Shown: positions 27,706 to 37,569, counted from the first letter of the stretch. The stretch is DNA of 64,000 bases from Giardia muris (GCA_006247105.1 CM016925.1:1426001-1490000); one strand, 5' to 3'. Notes: generated from the sequence alone by a model not told the origin. Made by a program: numbers and translations.

Positions 27706-28347
27706 TATTATATTTTCTCTTTATTATGAGACAGTGCAAGTTCCTAGCATCCGATTGTTGTCTGCAAGTCTCGCATGCTAAAAGACTACGGCTGGCTGTT
27801 CTTCGGGAACCACGTGGACAACTCCACCTTACTTAGATAGAAGTATATGGACGGCCGCGTGCACGTTGTCTTCAGTACGTGAAAGGAGATAGCAAGATCA
27901 CTAGGGTGCTAGATGGCCTAGGTACTCAATAGAATTATTGCCATCCACTGTTCTGGATGAAGTGGCACTGGTCAACGGGTCACGCACTTAGGCTCACTAT
28001 TCTGCACGTATCAATGGCCATAAGCAGAGATGTAGGCTCTCCTGACTGGGGTAAACCTGTCCTTGCACTTGTTGCAATACTTGAGACCCCTGACTTATGA
28101 GGTGCGGTCACCGACCTTGCAGTGGACCATAAGGCGTCCCATACCATGCAGGCGTCTCCGCATCCCCACCTGTACACTCTGACGCATATCTAGGCTGGAC
28201 CATTGGAACGCACCTGAGGCACCATGGTCTCTTCCAACCTGCTCCTTTCCGTACTGACAGGCCATCAACGTGATCCATGAGGGAGACATGTGGCCCCACA
28301 CTCTAGCCAGGACAGTACCCGTGTTGATGAGGAAGCGTTCCGCCACT
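27706..28347. other. Noncoding stretch upstream of the Sey1-like GTPase (right arm)
   Basis: Mirror of 17125-17766. It has the AT-rich initiator next to 27705 and no recognised gene. Confidence 0.55.
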
Positions 28348-29271
28348 TCATTTGAGTTGTGTTCCAAGATAGCCCGGCCCATCAACCGAACACTCAATCA
28401 CATAAGCGGGAGCCCCCCCTAGCAGCCTTCTTAGCTTGCACACTTCTCGGGGAACCGGCTCTGCAACGGTCAGTCCGACCAGCTCGAACTCTGCAGCGAT
28501 CTCACGGATCAGGTTCGAGACCGTCTCGAGGCGCAGACCATTGGGATCACTCGTCACAGCCATGCGGAGGTCGTTGGGGTCGAGACAGTCGAGATCCAGA
28601 TGGACCAGCACCTTTCTCTTCTCTGTTCTACGAACCCATTCTAGGACCTTCTGGGTGTTGTTGTTCGCATCAGCTGCGGAGACCACCTGCACTCCAAACC
28701 TCTCAGGCCTCTTGATATCTTCCTGGCTAGCAGCACTATGCATCCCAACGAGTAGGGCACAGCTGGGATCGATCTTGCCCGGTAGTAGGTCCACAAGCCC
28801 TGGATCTCCTTTCCCGAGTAAGGCAGCCAGTGCCATAGCATGGAATCCGGTGTAGTCCTCGTGAGGAAGGGTCAGGTCGGGATGAGCATCCAGCCAGACC
28901 AGAGCCACGTCTCCTGGATACTGGGAAATGAGATAACTGAAGGGGGCGACACTGACAGAACACTCACCTCCTAGCGTTGTGATCTTCTTGGGTGCGCATC
29001 TGGATATGATGTCAAGTGCTCCTCGAAGCTGCCGTTTGATGGCCTGGTAAGCAAAGATCCCGTTCTCCGTCTTTGTATCCTCCAGATCAAGAGAGACAGG
29101 GACGGTCTCTGTGGGGGCGTCTGTCCTCGAGGCGAGTCAGGAGAGCAGTTGCGAACCGAGATGGTATCCTTGCGCTGCCTCTGTTGGATGTAGGTCTGTA
29201 AGGTAGTGAGATATGCCAGCAGAATCGGCTCCTTGCCACTGGGGGAAGATGAGACGAAGGGCCTCCGTCAT
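28348..29271 (-). pseudogene. Arginase/ureohydrolase-family gene with in-frame TGA (right arm)
   Basis: Mirror copy of 16201-17124, starting at the ATG at 29271 with TGA at 29137-29139. The metal motifs GGECS, DAHPD and DLDCLDP are intact in the downstream part. Because both copies carry the same stop, it either predates the duplication or was spread by gene conversion. No other damage is visible in about 300 codons, so the stop is either very recent or tolerated. Confidence 0.75.
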
Positions 29272-29341
29272 TTTAAAGGAGCGGTCATGAGGAACGTCCG
29301 ACCCGTGCCCTGAGAGAGGCCGGCCTCCAAAGGGCAGGTGG

Positions 29342-30226
29342 ATGCAACCGCTTGGAACAGGCTCGCTTCACATGCTAGGGAAAATGCAGGTGAAGCTGAA
29401 CAACGGGGTGGAAATGCCCATGGCAGGCCTCGGTACCTTCCTTCTCACCCCCGATGAGGCCGAGGCATCGGTTATCAGTGCTCTCAAGTGCGGCTACAGG
29501 CTCATCGACACGGCCAACGCCTACGTGAACGAGAAGGCGGTTGGACGAGGCATCAAGGCGACCGGGCTCCCTCGGAAGGAGATCTTCCTGGAGACCAAGC
29601 TGTGGCCCGCCTTCTATGAGCAGCCAGACGCGGTGGAGAAGACTCTGGAACGCCTGGGAACTGATTACATCGACCTCCTCCTCATCCACCAGCCTGCCGG
29701 GAACTACATCGCGGGCTACAAGCTCATGGAGAAGGCGTACAAAGAGGGGAAGGTGCGTGCCATCGGCCTTTCCAACTTCAACGAGGAGCAAGTCCGCGAG
29801 ATCTTGGCTGTTTGCGAGGTCAAGCCCTCCATTCTCCAGACCGAGGTCCACCCCTACCTCCAAGAGAAGGGACTGAGGAAGGTTCTGGAGGCCGAGGGCA
29901 TAGTGATCCAGGGCTGGTATCCTCTGGGCCACGGAGATAAGGCTCTTCTTCAAGAGCCCATCTTCACCGAGCTTGGGAAGAAGTACGGGAAGAGCAACGC
30001 CCAGATCATCCTTCGTTGGCACGTGCAGAATGGCTACGTCGTCATTCCGGGCTCCAAGACTCCTGCCCACATCAAGGACAACCTCGACATCTTCGACTTC
30101 TCCCTCACCGACGAGGAGCTGGAAAGGATCTCGAGACTGGACAAAGGAGCCCGATACCACACCAGCACCCCTGATCTACTGAAGCAGTATGCGGCGTTCG
30201 TTCCGGACGTGGACAACCAGAAGTGA
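29342..30226 (+). CDS. Aldo-keto reductase, 2,5-diketo-gluconate-reductase-like (right arm)
   Basis: 294 residues, identical to the left-arm protein. The likely start is the third ATG (29384), giving MQVKLNNG and 280 residues. The Asp-Tyr-Lys-His tetrad is complete. It is divergent from the arginase-family gene. The stop context AGTGAGG is a weak match to the poly(A) signal. High G+C third positions resemble the surrounding genes, so any transfer from bacteria would be old enough to be ameliorated. Confidence 0.9.
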   Translation: MQPLGTGSLHMLGKMQVKLNNGVEMPMAGLGTFLLTPDEAEASVISALKCGYRLIDTANAYVNEKAVGRGIKATGLPRKEIFLETKLWPAFYEQPDAVEKTLERLGTDYIDLLLIHQPAGNYIAGYKLMEKAYKEGKVRAIGLSNFNEEQVREILAVCEVKPSILQTEVHPYLQEKGLRKVLEAEGIVIQGWYPLGHGDKALLQEPIFTELGKKYGKSNAQIILRWHVQNGYVVIPGSKTPAHIKDNLDIFDFSLTDEELERISRLDKGARYHTSTPDLLKQYAAFVPDVDNQK

Positions 30227-31030
30227 GGTAGTGCGCATAATCCGGCTCTCTGGAATCCCTTCTACTAGTAGTGAACGAGGCCATGAAGATCTGAGCCGTA
30301 CCAATATCCCTGCTGATGCCTCTGTAGAGAGCTGAGGACGTGTGGAGGATAGGAGTGGTGTCGAGAACGTGCCAGTACGTGCTGAGGTCGGTCTTTCCCC
30401 AGTACCACGGTGATTAGAACGAAGAGGTATGCTCAAGAAGAGTCTAGGAATCGAGGTTCAACAAGGTATGGGGCAGGGAATCCACCGTTTCCCGACTGAT
30501 GAACGACGATGAGCATGCAGGCCTGGACGAGGCCAAGACATGACTCCGCCCTTCCAACTCTCTGAACTCGACACAGCACAAGAGGGCGCCCCCACAGCCC
30601 CTTCTTGACCGTTGCGTCTTGCACACTCGACCGAGGAGCAGACCTTTCGTCAGGGCATGCTCCTTGCAGTCTGTGTGGGAACGAAGGAACACCACTCCGA
30701 CCGTTCCGTCCAGCCCCTCACCCCGGACTCCAGCCAGAGATCTAGAGAGTGCACTGGGAAGGAGGATGAGTCCAGTTCCCTGAGCCGGGAGGCCTCCCTC
30801 AGATCCCATTCCTTCGTGGTCGAGGACCATCCAGTCGGCCCTCCGGCATCCTGCCCCACAGGTCAAGGGGGAGAGATGGCTGTCCTCCGGGACGTTCCGG
30901 AGGCTGCTGCTCGAGAGGAGGGCCTCCTCGGGGGCCTGGAGGTGATGACTGGGCCAGGCCTTCTGTACTCCCATTGGAGTCGGGGTCCGGGGCTGGGAGA
31001 GATGGGGAGGTCGATGCTTGATGCTCAAAA
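30227..31030. other. Noncoding stretch between aldo-keto reductase end and ankyrin-NEK start (right arm)
   Basis: Mirror of 14442-15245. It contains copy B of the 66-bp element and ends in TTGATGCTCAAAA before the ATG at 31031. No gene is recognised. Confidence 0.6.
30934..30999 (+). repeat. 66-bp dispersed element, copy B (right arm)
   Basis: It begins GCCTGGAGGTGATGAC and carries the shared core GGGCCAGGCCTTCT and CCCATTGGAGTCGGG. It lies about 30 bp upstream of the ankyrin-NEK ATG, so it may be part of that gene's promoter. Confidence 0.6.
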
Positions 31031-31324
31031 ATGTTCCCCACTGAGTTGATGGAGGCAGCCGAGAGGGGGGACCTCGAAGGCATAAAAAGGAATCTCCATG
31101 AGGTTGGGAAGAGGGGTTGGAATGGCAGAACGGCTCTAATGTGGGCAGTAAGAGAAGACCACATCAAATGCATACTCCTCCTTGAGGGAGAGCTTGGAAT
31201 GCAAAACAAAGACGGGTTAACCGCGGTGATGAAGGCCGCAATGTTGGGTCGCTCCAATTGCATTCCTCTCCTCGAAAAGGAGATTGGGATGCAAACTACC
31301 TGTGGATGGACTGCATTGATGTAG
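31031..31324 (+). pseudogene. 5' part of the ankyrin-NEK gene, ending at an in-frame TAG (right arm)
   Basis: 97 codons from the ATG at 31031 encode three ankyrin repeats (MEAAERGDLEG, TALMWAVREDHIKC, TAVMKAAMLGRSNC) and stop at TAG, 31322-31324. The next codons in the same frame continue the fourth repeat, so this is the front of the gene at 31430-34264. Sister repeats have Trp at the stop position. If translated alone it would be a 97-residue ankyrin fragment. Confidence 0.7.
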
Positions 31325-31429
31325 GCTACCTACTATGGTAATATAGACTGCGTCAAGCTTCTCCTGTCTGAGGTGGGAACGAAGTCGAAGAAGAAGTGGA
31401 ATAACTTCCCTCCCGGAACTACCACTCTT

Positions 31430-34264
31430 ATGATGGCAGCTCATCGGAACCATCCCGAGATAGTTGAACTCCTTCTCCCCTACGAACAGGGACTTAAGGA
31501 TTCCGAAGGACACACAGCCAAGTGGTATGCAAAGAACAGTTCATGGAGAGGAGACTTTATTGAAGTCCGAAAACTTCTCGAGAACGAAAGTACAGAACGA
31601 CTCCCTCCCCCGCCAAAAGAATCGGTATTCCTCCGAACATTTGCAACGGTCGGAGATATCGAGGGAGTTAGGAAGTACGTGAGCCATGCGGGTTATCAGG
31701 ATCTAAATGGAATGACAGCCCTGATGCTGGCAGCAGAGAAGGGATATGTCGACTGCATCCCCTTACTCAAGGGGGAGCTGAGAATGCAGAACAATGAAGG
31801 TGAGACTGCTCTGATGCTGGCTGTAAGACAGGGTCACGCCGACTGCATTCCTCTCCTCGAAGAAGAGGCTGGGATTCAGAACAACGATGGGTGGACAGCT
31901 TTGATGTTGGCTGTCTATCATAGAAAGATAGACTGCGTTCGACTCCTCCTTTCTGAGACGGGAAAGCAGACGACGGATGAATGGTTTGAATCTCCCCCCG
32001 GAATGACTGCTCTCATGCTTGCAGTTCACCATAATCACCCCGAGATCGTTGAACTCCTTCTTCCTTACGAGCAAAGACTGAAAGATAGCAATGGAGAGTC
32101 AGCCCTGATACTGGCCGCGAGAGGGGGTCACTTCAACTGCATTCCTCTACTTGTGAAGGAGCTTGGAATGCAAGATAAAGATGACTGGACCGCACTGATG
32201 TGGGCCGCCCTTTATGGCAAAGCAGACTGCGTTCGGCTCCTCCTTTCTGAAGTAGGAAGGCGGTCGACAAAGAATAATAAGATCGTCATGAATGGCAACA
32301 CATTTATCTTTCTTCCCAGGACGACGGCTCTCATGATGGCAGCCCACCGGAACTGCCCCGATATCGTTCAACTCCTTCTCCCCTACGAACAGGGACTGAA
32401 GGATTCCAAAGGCCACACTGCCAAGTGGTACGCGCACAACAGTTCAAAGGAAGGTGACTTCACTCGAGTCCGCAAGCTCCTCAAGAACGAGGGCACGGAA
32501 CGACTTCCTCCTCCACCGAACCCTACTGAAATGCTTAGGTTCCAGGAACGTATCAACGAGCTTGCTGCCGAGAACGATTTCCTCAAGAAAGACCTCTCTT
32601 CTTCCAAGAATACCCTAGAGGAAACAAAGAAGGAGTTATCCCAACTGAATCAGGAAAACTCCTCTCTCAGACAGCAGCTCCAGAAGGCCAACGAAGAGAA
32701 CGATGTCCTCCACAAACAGTTTGAGGACAGGGAACGACAGGACAAGGCTCAGATCGATCAGCTAACTGCAGAAGTCTCCTCCCTCAAACAGCAGCTCGAC
32801 AATGCCATCGATGAGTCCAAGAGGCATGCGAAGATGAACGAGGACCTCCAGAAGGCCTCTGACCAGAACCGAGCCCTCATCAACGCCCTCACCACAGAGA
32901 AGGCGACCCTTCAGGAGCAGCTCTCCAAGACCACTGAGGACCTCAAGAGAGCACTCGCAGACCAGAAGGCCCAGATCCTCGTCCTCGAGAAGGAGAACGC
33001 CCAACTGAGGACCGAGGGCCATAACATGAAAGACCTTCGGAGACGCCTCGAGGAGGTGGAGGAGGAGAAGAGGATCCTCCTCCAGAACCTCGCTGCTGTC
33101 GGGGGCAGGCTTCCCTCTGCACGGGAGGACAGCTCTCTCATCTCATCCGCCATCCAGGGAGACTTCAGTACACTCCGAAGGCATCTCGACCAGGCAGGAC
33201 AGAAGGACTCCTCAGGCATGACGGCCCTGATGCACGCCGCCTCCCGAGGCCAGACCGAGGTCGTCCGCCTCCTCCGGCCCCTCGAGGCCCGCCTCCAGGA
33301 CGGGAGGGGATGGACGGCCCTGATGCATGCAGTGGGGGAAGGACACGAGGAGTGCGTCGGCCTCCTCCTTCTGGAGAGGGACCTGAAGGACGGGGAGGGC
33401 AGGACGGCAGAGGACGTCGCCAACGGCCTTCCCGATGGGAAGAAGAAGATCACGCCCCTCCTCAGAAAGAAGGTCCACCTCCCCGACCTTCCCGATGAGC
33501 TCTCGTCCTTCCAGCTTACGGGGAGGCTCGGAAGGGGGGCCTTCGGGACCGTCTTCTCCGCCTGGTCCGAGGATCACGGGAACTGCGCCCTGAAGGTCGT
33601 CGAGTACGAGGAGATGGAGAGGACGATCGTCGACTCCCTCCGAAGGGAGATGGGGACCATTCCCTCCCTCGAGCACCCCCACGTCCTCCGCTACCACCGG
33701 GTGCACGACGACCCGGACAACGGGACCGCCTACCTCGTGATGGACTGGTGCTCCGGGACGCTCCTCGACGAGGTCCGGGGGCGCGGGGAGAGGGGAGAGC
33801 CCTTCAGGGACGATGAGGTGTGGAGATGCCTTCGGGAGATGGCGAGCGGTCTTGCCTACCTCCACGAGAGGGGGCTCGTCCACAGAGACCTGAAGCCGGG
33901 GAACGTTCTCCTCTCTTCCGATGGTCGGTGCGTCCTAGGAGACTTCGGACTTGCAAGAATGCTCGGGGACTCGTCTAGGACGAAGACGACTGCTGGGACT
34001 CCCTTGTACATGGTCCCCGAGATTCACCGGGAGGAGGGCTACGACAAGTCCGTCGATATCTGGGCCCTGGGAGTACTGGGATATGAGTTGTGCACTGGGA
34101 GGCTCCCCTTCTCCAATGTGATCGCTATTGCTGTGGAAGAGCCCCCAGCCATCGAGGACAGAGATGGGGGGCTCGTTACTCTCATCGTCCGGATGCTCTC
34201 GAAGGACCCCAAAGACCGTCCGACAGCACGGGAGATCCTCAAGGAGGCGGGAGGGCACGAGTGA
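31430..34264 (+). CDS. Ankyrin-coiled coil-ankyrin-NEK kinase (right arm, complete 3' end; 5' part cut off by TAG)
   Basis: From the first ATG after the TAG, 944 residues. Ankyrin repeats come first (to about 375), with the phrase TALMLAA and variants. A coiled coil of about 180 residues follows (NELAAENDFLKKDL onwards), then two ankyrins (about 580-690), then a C-terminal kinase. The kinase has GRGAFGTVF, CALKVV, VHRDLKPGN, GDFGLAR, GTPLYMVPE and a complete C-lobe ending PKDRPTAREIL. All catalytic residues are present. The full gene would start at 31031 (about 1,076 residues). The TGA stop is inside AGTGAAC, an exact poly(A) signal. The role is unknown; the domain set suggests a scaffolded cytoskeletal or signalling kinase. 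Confidence 0.8.
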   Translation: MMAAHRNHPEIVELLLPYEQGLKDSEGHTAKWYAKNSSWRGDFIEVRKLLENESTERLPPPPKESVFLRTFATVGDIEGVRKYVSHAGYQDLNGMTALMLAAEKGYVDCIPLLKGELRMQNNEGETALMLAVRQGHADCIPLLEEEAGIQNNDGWTALMLAVYHRKIDCVRLLLSETGKQTTDEWFESPPGMTALMLAVHHNHPEIVELLLPYEQRLKDSNGESALILAARGGHFNCIPLLVKELGMQDKDDWTALMWAALYGKADCVRLLLSEVGRRSTKNNKIVMNGNTFIFLPRTTALMMAAHRNCPDIVQLLLPYEQGLKDSKGHTAKWYAHNSSKEGDFTRVRKLLKNEGTERLPPPPNPTEMLRFQERINELAAENDFLKKDLSSSKNTLEETKKELSQLNQENSSLRQQLQKANEENDVLHKQFEDRERQDKAQIDQLTAEVSSLKQQLDNAIDESKRHAKMNEDLQKASDQNRALINALTTEKATLQEQLSKTTEDLKRALADQKAQILVLEKENAQLRTEGHNMKDLRRRLEEVEEEKRILLQNLAAVGGRLPSAREDSSLISSAIQGDFSTLRRHLDQAGQKDSSGMTALMHAASRGQTEVVRLLRPLEARLQDGRGWTALMHAVGEGHEECVGLLLLERDLKDGEGRTAEDVANGLPDGKKKITPLLRKKVHLPDLPDELSSFQLTGRLGRGAFGTVFSAWSEDHGNCALKVVEYEEMERTIVDSLRREMGTIPSLEHPHVLRYHRVHDDPDNGTAYLVMDWCSGTLLDEVRGRGERGEPFRDDEVWRCLREMASGLAYLHERGLVHRDLKPGNVLLSSDGRCVLGDFGLARMLGDSSRTKTTAGTPLYMVPEIHREEGYDKSVDIWALGVLGYELCTGRLPFSNVIAIAVEEPPAIEDRDGGLVTLIVRMLSKDPKDRPTAREILKEAGGHE

Positions 34265-34266
34265 AC
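34260..34266 (+). promoter_or_regulatory. Poly(A) signal AGTGAAC overlapping the ankyrin-NEK stop
   Basis: Exact AGTRAAY match containing the TGA at 34262-34264. It lies outside the repeat arm, so the truncated left copy has no equivalent. Confidence 0.6.
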
Positions 34267-34687
34267 AGGCCCGCTCTGGGGGCCCGAGGCCTGTGACTGC
34301 AGGCTGGCGGGCGTCGTCCGGCCCGAGGAGGCAGGAACGTCAGAGCCGGTGGTCTGCACTCACCGGAGGCATCCCACGGAGGCTGTGGGCAGCCGGGCCG
34401 TCCCCTGACCGGCATCCGCCTCCTTGGAGAGTCTGAAGGGACAAACTCAGACGAAATGTGTTCACGTCTCTGTGCTCCGAATCCCGGCCCCCAGGCATCG
34501 GAACATCTGTGCACATGCACCCTGCCCCAAAGGCTCCGCAGCCGGGGCCCTGACGGACGCAAATCCTGTCCCCTCAAGTGAACATCTACAAGTGTTGCGT
34601 GCAGGGCTCGGACGCTGTTACTGCGCTTTCCCGCATCGAGCCCTCTACAGGATCCTACATTGCGATTGTCCCTGGTAGACCATAAAA
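34267..34687. other. Noncoding stretch upstream of the MYB gene
   Basis: About 420 bp of GC-rich sequence with no gene recognised. The last bases before the MYB start, GACCATAAAA, are the AT-rich initiator. The long upstream region is unusual for this compact genome. Confidence 0.55.
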
Positions 34688-35722
34688 ATGTCTGAGGCTC
34701 GCTCCAGCTCGGCCGGTGGACGCCTACCCGGAAGCCCTATCTGTCGGCAGCCTCCCGACGTCTCTGGCTTTGGAACAGCAGAGGCGCTCTCTCTGGACGG
34801 GGGTGCAGCAGATATCGACAGCTGTAGACCTCATCCGCGCCGCACCTCGACCCCGAGTCGCTCTCCACACAGCCCTGGGATGCTGGTTCTGCTCTCTCCC
34901 GTCCGGTCTGTATATCTGAAGGATCACTCGGCTCCTGCCACTCCCAGCACGTGCCTGACGCCGGGTGGGACGGGTCATGTCGGGATGGCCAAGAATGCGA
35001 CGAACAACGGAGTGGATCCACCTCCAATATTCGACCCTGCCGACGATATCTTTCTGGACGCCCAGTTCTACACAGTCGCAAGCGTTCCCGTCTCGCCACT
35101 GCCGTCTCCGGGCTCTCTCGCGAACATGTTCGCGTATCAGGACGTCCATTATTATGACTACCCCTTCGATCCTAACGGTGCCGTCCAGGAGTCTCCCGTC
35201 GACGTCCAGCCGGCGCCTCCTCCCATCAGCGTCCCTCCCACCCTTACGCCGCCCCGGCCCGAGCAGACGCAGTCCGAGCCTCCGTCTTCCGAGTCGTCGG
35301 GGTATGACGCGTCTCCGGTGCGTCGTAAGCCCTGTTCTAACTGGACGCCCGACGAAGACGCTGCGTTGACGCGTGTGGTGGGGTCGCTCGGGACACGAAA
35401 CTGGAAGCACATCGCCGAGATGGTCCACCGCGAATGCCCGACCCTTCCACCGCGGACCGCCGACCAGTGCAGCCAGCACTGGCTCCGGGTGCTCGATCCG
35501 ACCATCGTCAAGGGGAAGTGGACGAGGGAGGACGACAAGGCCCTCATCGAGGCCGTCCGTGCCTGTCCCCCGCGCCAGTGGAAGATGATCGCCGACCGCG
35601 TCCAGGGCCGGACGGATATCCAGGTGCGTTATCGTATGAAGCGTTTGGCGAAGATGCTTCTCAAGAAGAACATCCTTCCCCGCGAGAAGCTTCCCCTCGG
35701 GCCCGACCCACGTAAGATGTAA
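34688..35722 (+). CDS. Two-repeat MYB DNA-binding protein (Myb2-like)
   Basis: 344 residues. Residues 1-210 are low-complexity, rich in Ser, Pro and Thr, as in a regulatory region. Two MYB repeats follow: about 215-272 (NWTPDEDAAL, NWKHIAEMV, QCSQHWLRVL) and about 274-325 (GKWTREDDKAL, QWKMIADRV, QVRYRMKRL). The tryptophan spacing and the helix-turn-helix third helices fit R2R3-type MYB. In Giardia the main protein of this kind, Myb2, controls encystation genes and has its MYB repeats at the C-terminus, as here, so orthology is likely but unproven. The ATG at 34688 directly follows CCATAAAA. The gene sits alone in a 2.8-kb gene-poor stretch, which may hold control sites. Confidence 0.85.
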   Translation: MSEARSSSAGGRLPGSPICRQPPDVSGFGTAEALSLDGGAADIDSCRPHPRRTSTPSRSPHSPGMLVLLSPVRSVYLKDHSAPATPSTCLTPGGTGHVGMAKNATNNGVDPPPIFDPADDIFLDAQFYTVASVPVSPLPSPGSLANMFAYQDVHYYDYPFDPNGAVQESPVDVQPAPPPISVPPTLTPPRPEQTQSEPPSSESSGYDASPVRRKPCSNWTPDEDAALTRVVGSLGTRNWKHIAEMVHRECPTLPPRTADQCSQHWLRVLDPTIVKGKWTREDDKALIEAVRACPPRQWKMIADRVQGRTDIQVRYRMKRLAKMLLKKNILPREKLPLGPDPRKM

Positions 35723-37115
35723 ACCACAACCGGCGGGGGCCTGTCTGGACGGGGGTGGGGGTCGTCGGAACTCACTATTCCGTCCACCCGAACGACCACG
35801 TCTCTGTCCCTGCCGGCTCCTGTCGCAAGAGGGGGTCTGCAGGACCCGGGACCACAATGGGGGCCTTCGTGCTTCTATGTGAATATTCTCTCCGGTCGCG
35901 TCCCGATCGGAAGGTTGCAGCCCGGGCCTCGGAACGCCTCGGACTCCACGGCCGCAGTACTGCCGGACTCAATGCTGCAGATAGGGGGTCTTGACTGGAG
36001 ACGGGCTGGCCTGGCACCCCCAGTCCTGCCTGGACCTTTGTTATCCACTCGACTGTAGCGTACCTCCACCCACCGCCTCCCGCCGGACGGGAGTCGCCCA
36101 ACAGAGGCCCCTGCCTGCGGGCCGCCTCTCGGTCTCCAATCGTCGGGTCAGCTGTACTGGGATCGATGCAGTCAACGTCTGCTGCGCACGCAACGATCCG
36201 TTCCACCGGGGTCCAGGAGCACGCGGGAGCTCCAAAGGCGTCCCGACGACCTCCGTGACCGCTGACTGCACGTCTTCCGGTCGGATGCCCGTCGGACCCC
36301 AACGACTGCTAGATGGGTGATTCAGTCTTCGTCCGGCTTGACACGTGCACCTAGGAGGAAGGACGCGCCCCCGGACCGGCACAAGTCCCAGTACTGGCAG
36401 AACGGACCCATACCATCCGGACCCGGGCTCAGACGGCCATACAGCCCCCACCGCGTGGCGTGCAGGCACGATACTGTTGCGACGCAGCTCGCGTCTGGCG
36501 GTCGGTGGGGGCCCCGGAGCTCGGCCGGATTCTGGTTGGGACTGGGGATTGATACTATCTATGGCGCGGTGCGAAGAGTCGCATAATTCGAAGTCTACAG
36601 CACGAGCAACTGGCCGTGCAACCAAGAGCTTCGGACACGGGCGCCCTCCCGGAGGCTCTGCCACGTCCCGTTGACCCATAGACGCGGATAGGTCTCGTGC
36701 GTGGGGAGGATTTGGAAGAGATCGGGTCTGCATCGTCGGACCCAGGAGTATTTCCCAGCGAGCTGGGACGCCTGGAACGCATCACCGCCCCTCGAGGGCG
36801 CCGGGTTCAGAGACGGATTACGGATCGGACCCCTGAGCATGGATGGAGAAGAGCGCTAGAACGACTGCGTTATATTTAGATAATGATACGGCAGAGAGCG
36901 GGTTGGATGGCCCCACGCGAAGACTGAGGCCGGCAATCGGGCTAGAAGCTGATTCCGAAGGGCGGCGATCGCACACGACGAAGCGCTCGGGTCGGGCCCT
37001 GTTTACACGCACAACCTCGCAGCTCACAGACCCCGGGGCGTGGCGAGGAGGGCCACAGAAGGACGGACAGAGATGTTCATCGACGGCCTCGAACCGCCGA
37101 CCCCGTGATTGGAGG
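35723..37115. other. 1.4-kb stretch with no recognised gene
   Basis: GC-rich sequence between the MYB gene and the NAF1-like gene. Several frames of 60-230 codons exist on both strands but they lack family resemblance, AT-rich start context and repeat-free composition expected of a gene. A partial tRNA-like fold near 37070-37145 does not close its acceptor stem. It may hold an unrecognised noncoding RNA or MYB regulatory sites; I cannot support either. Confidence 0.5.
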
Positions 37116-37562
37116 TCACGCACCCCGACCAGCCGAGTCGAGGAGGCTCGTTTCGGGGGAGGTCGGGCCCTCTGACGCTCCCGGGTCTTCTGCAGCACCT
37201 CCCCTGATACAGACCCCGTCCCCGGGTGCGAGGCTGTGGTCTGCAACGAGGCGAGCTGTATGGAGCGGAGTCTCAGGCTGCCCCCACGTGTCAACGATCA
37301 GCCCGACCGGCCTTCCCGCTTCAGAGACGAGGACGCCCTCGACGAAGGCCCGCCTTGCCCCCTCGATGAGTGCCATCGCCCCTACTATGCTCCGGACCGT
37401 TCCGAATGGGACCGGGACTTCCGTCTCTCCAGAGTCTCCTGGGGGATCCCAGAATGTTGTGTAGGCATCCGCGTCTGCATTCCTGACTGCTGCTCCATCC
37501 AGAGCAGGAGGCGGAGACGAGGACGGAGTTGTCGCGTCCGACAGCTCGAGTCGGAGATCCAT
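37116..37562 (-). CDS. NAF1/Gar1-domain protein (H/ACA snoRNP assembly)
   Basis: 148 residues from the ATG at 37562. The core PFGTVRSIVGAMALIEG followed by AFVEGVLVSEAGRPVGLIVDTWG and PLHTARLV matches the NAF1 domain pattern (GTVSSIVEQLVIIES ... VGxIxEVFGPVxxPxYxxR). NAF1 binds dyskerin and is replaced by Gar1 in mature H/ACA particles. The opening phrase before the beta-barrel favours NAF1 over Gar1. The N-terminal 50 residues are Ser/Pro/Asp-rich. It is short compared with animal or yeast NAF1. The frame continues upstream without an ATG supported by the family. Divergent from RPB12 with a 7-bp gap. Confidence 0.65.
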   Translation of the reverse strand: MDLRLELSDATTPSSSPPPALDGAAVRNADADAYTTFWDPPGDSGETEVPVPFGTVRSIVGAMALIEGARRAFVEGVLVSEAGRPVGLIVDTWGQPETPLHTARLVADHSLAPGDGVCIRGGAAEDPGASEGPTSPETSLLDSAGRGA

Positions 37563-37569
37563 CTCGAAA
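37563..37569. promoter_or_regulatory. Seven-base gap between divergent NAF1-like and RPB12 starts
   Basis: CTCGAAA separates the minus-strand ATG (37562) from the plus-strand ATG (37570). Confidence 0.55.

Larger units (their letters stand above)
24085..34151. repeat. Right arm of 10-kb inverted repeat
   Basis: Reverse complement of 11321-21387. Its inner end is inside the RING domain of the intact ankyrin-RING gene and its outer end is inside the kinase domain of the ankyrin-NEK gene, at EEPPA. Beyond 34151 the kinase continues normally, unlike the left arm. Confidence 0.95.

Noticed and set aside
31310..31340. An intron that would remove the in-frame TAG
   Set aside because: The ankyrin repeat has normal length with the TAG retained, and there are no GT-AG borders; removing sequence would break the repeat.
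11321..34151. Transposon or retroelement as the cause of the inverted repeat
   Set aside because: No transposase, reverse transcriptase, terminal repeats or target-site duplication is visible; boundaries lie inside ordinary genes.
36041..36733. 230-codon frame on the minus strand
   Set aside because: No family likeness, composition dominated by Arg/Pro/Gly from GC-rich noncoding DNA, no AT-rich start context.
37070..37145. tRNA-like fold on the minus strand (TTCGAGG T-loop, CGTGA/TCACG stem)
   Set aside because: The T arm and an anticodon-like stem pair, but the acceptor stem does not close, position 33 is C and the D loop is irregular.
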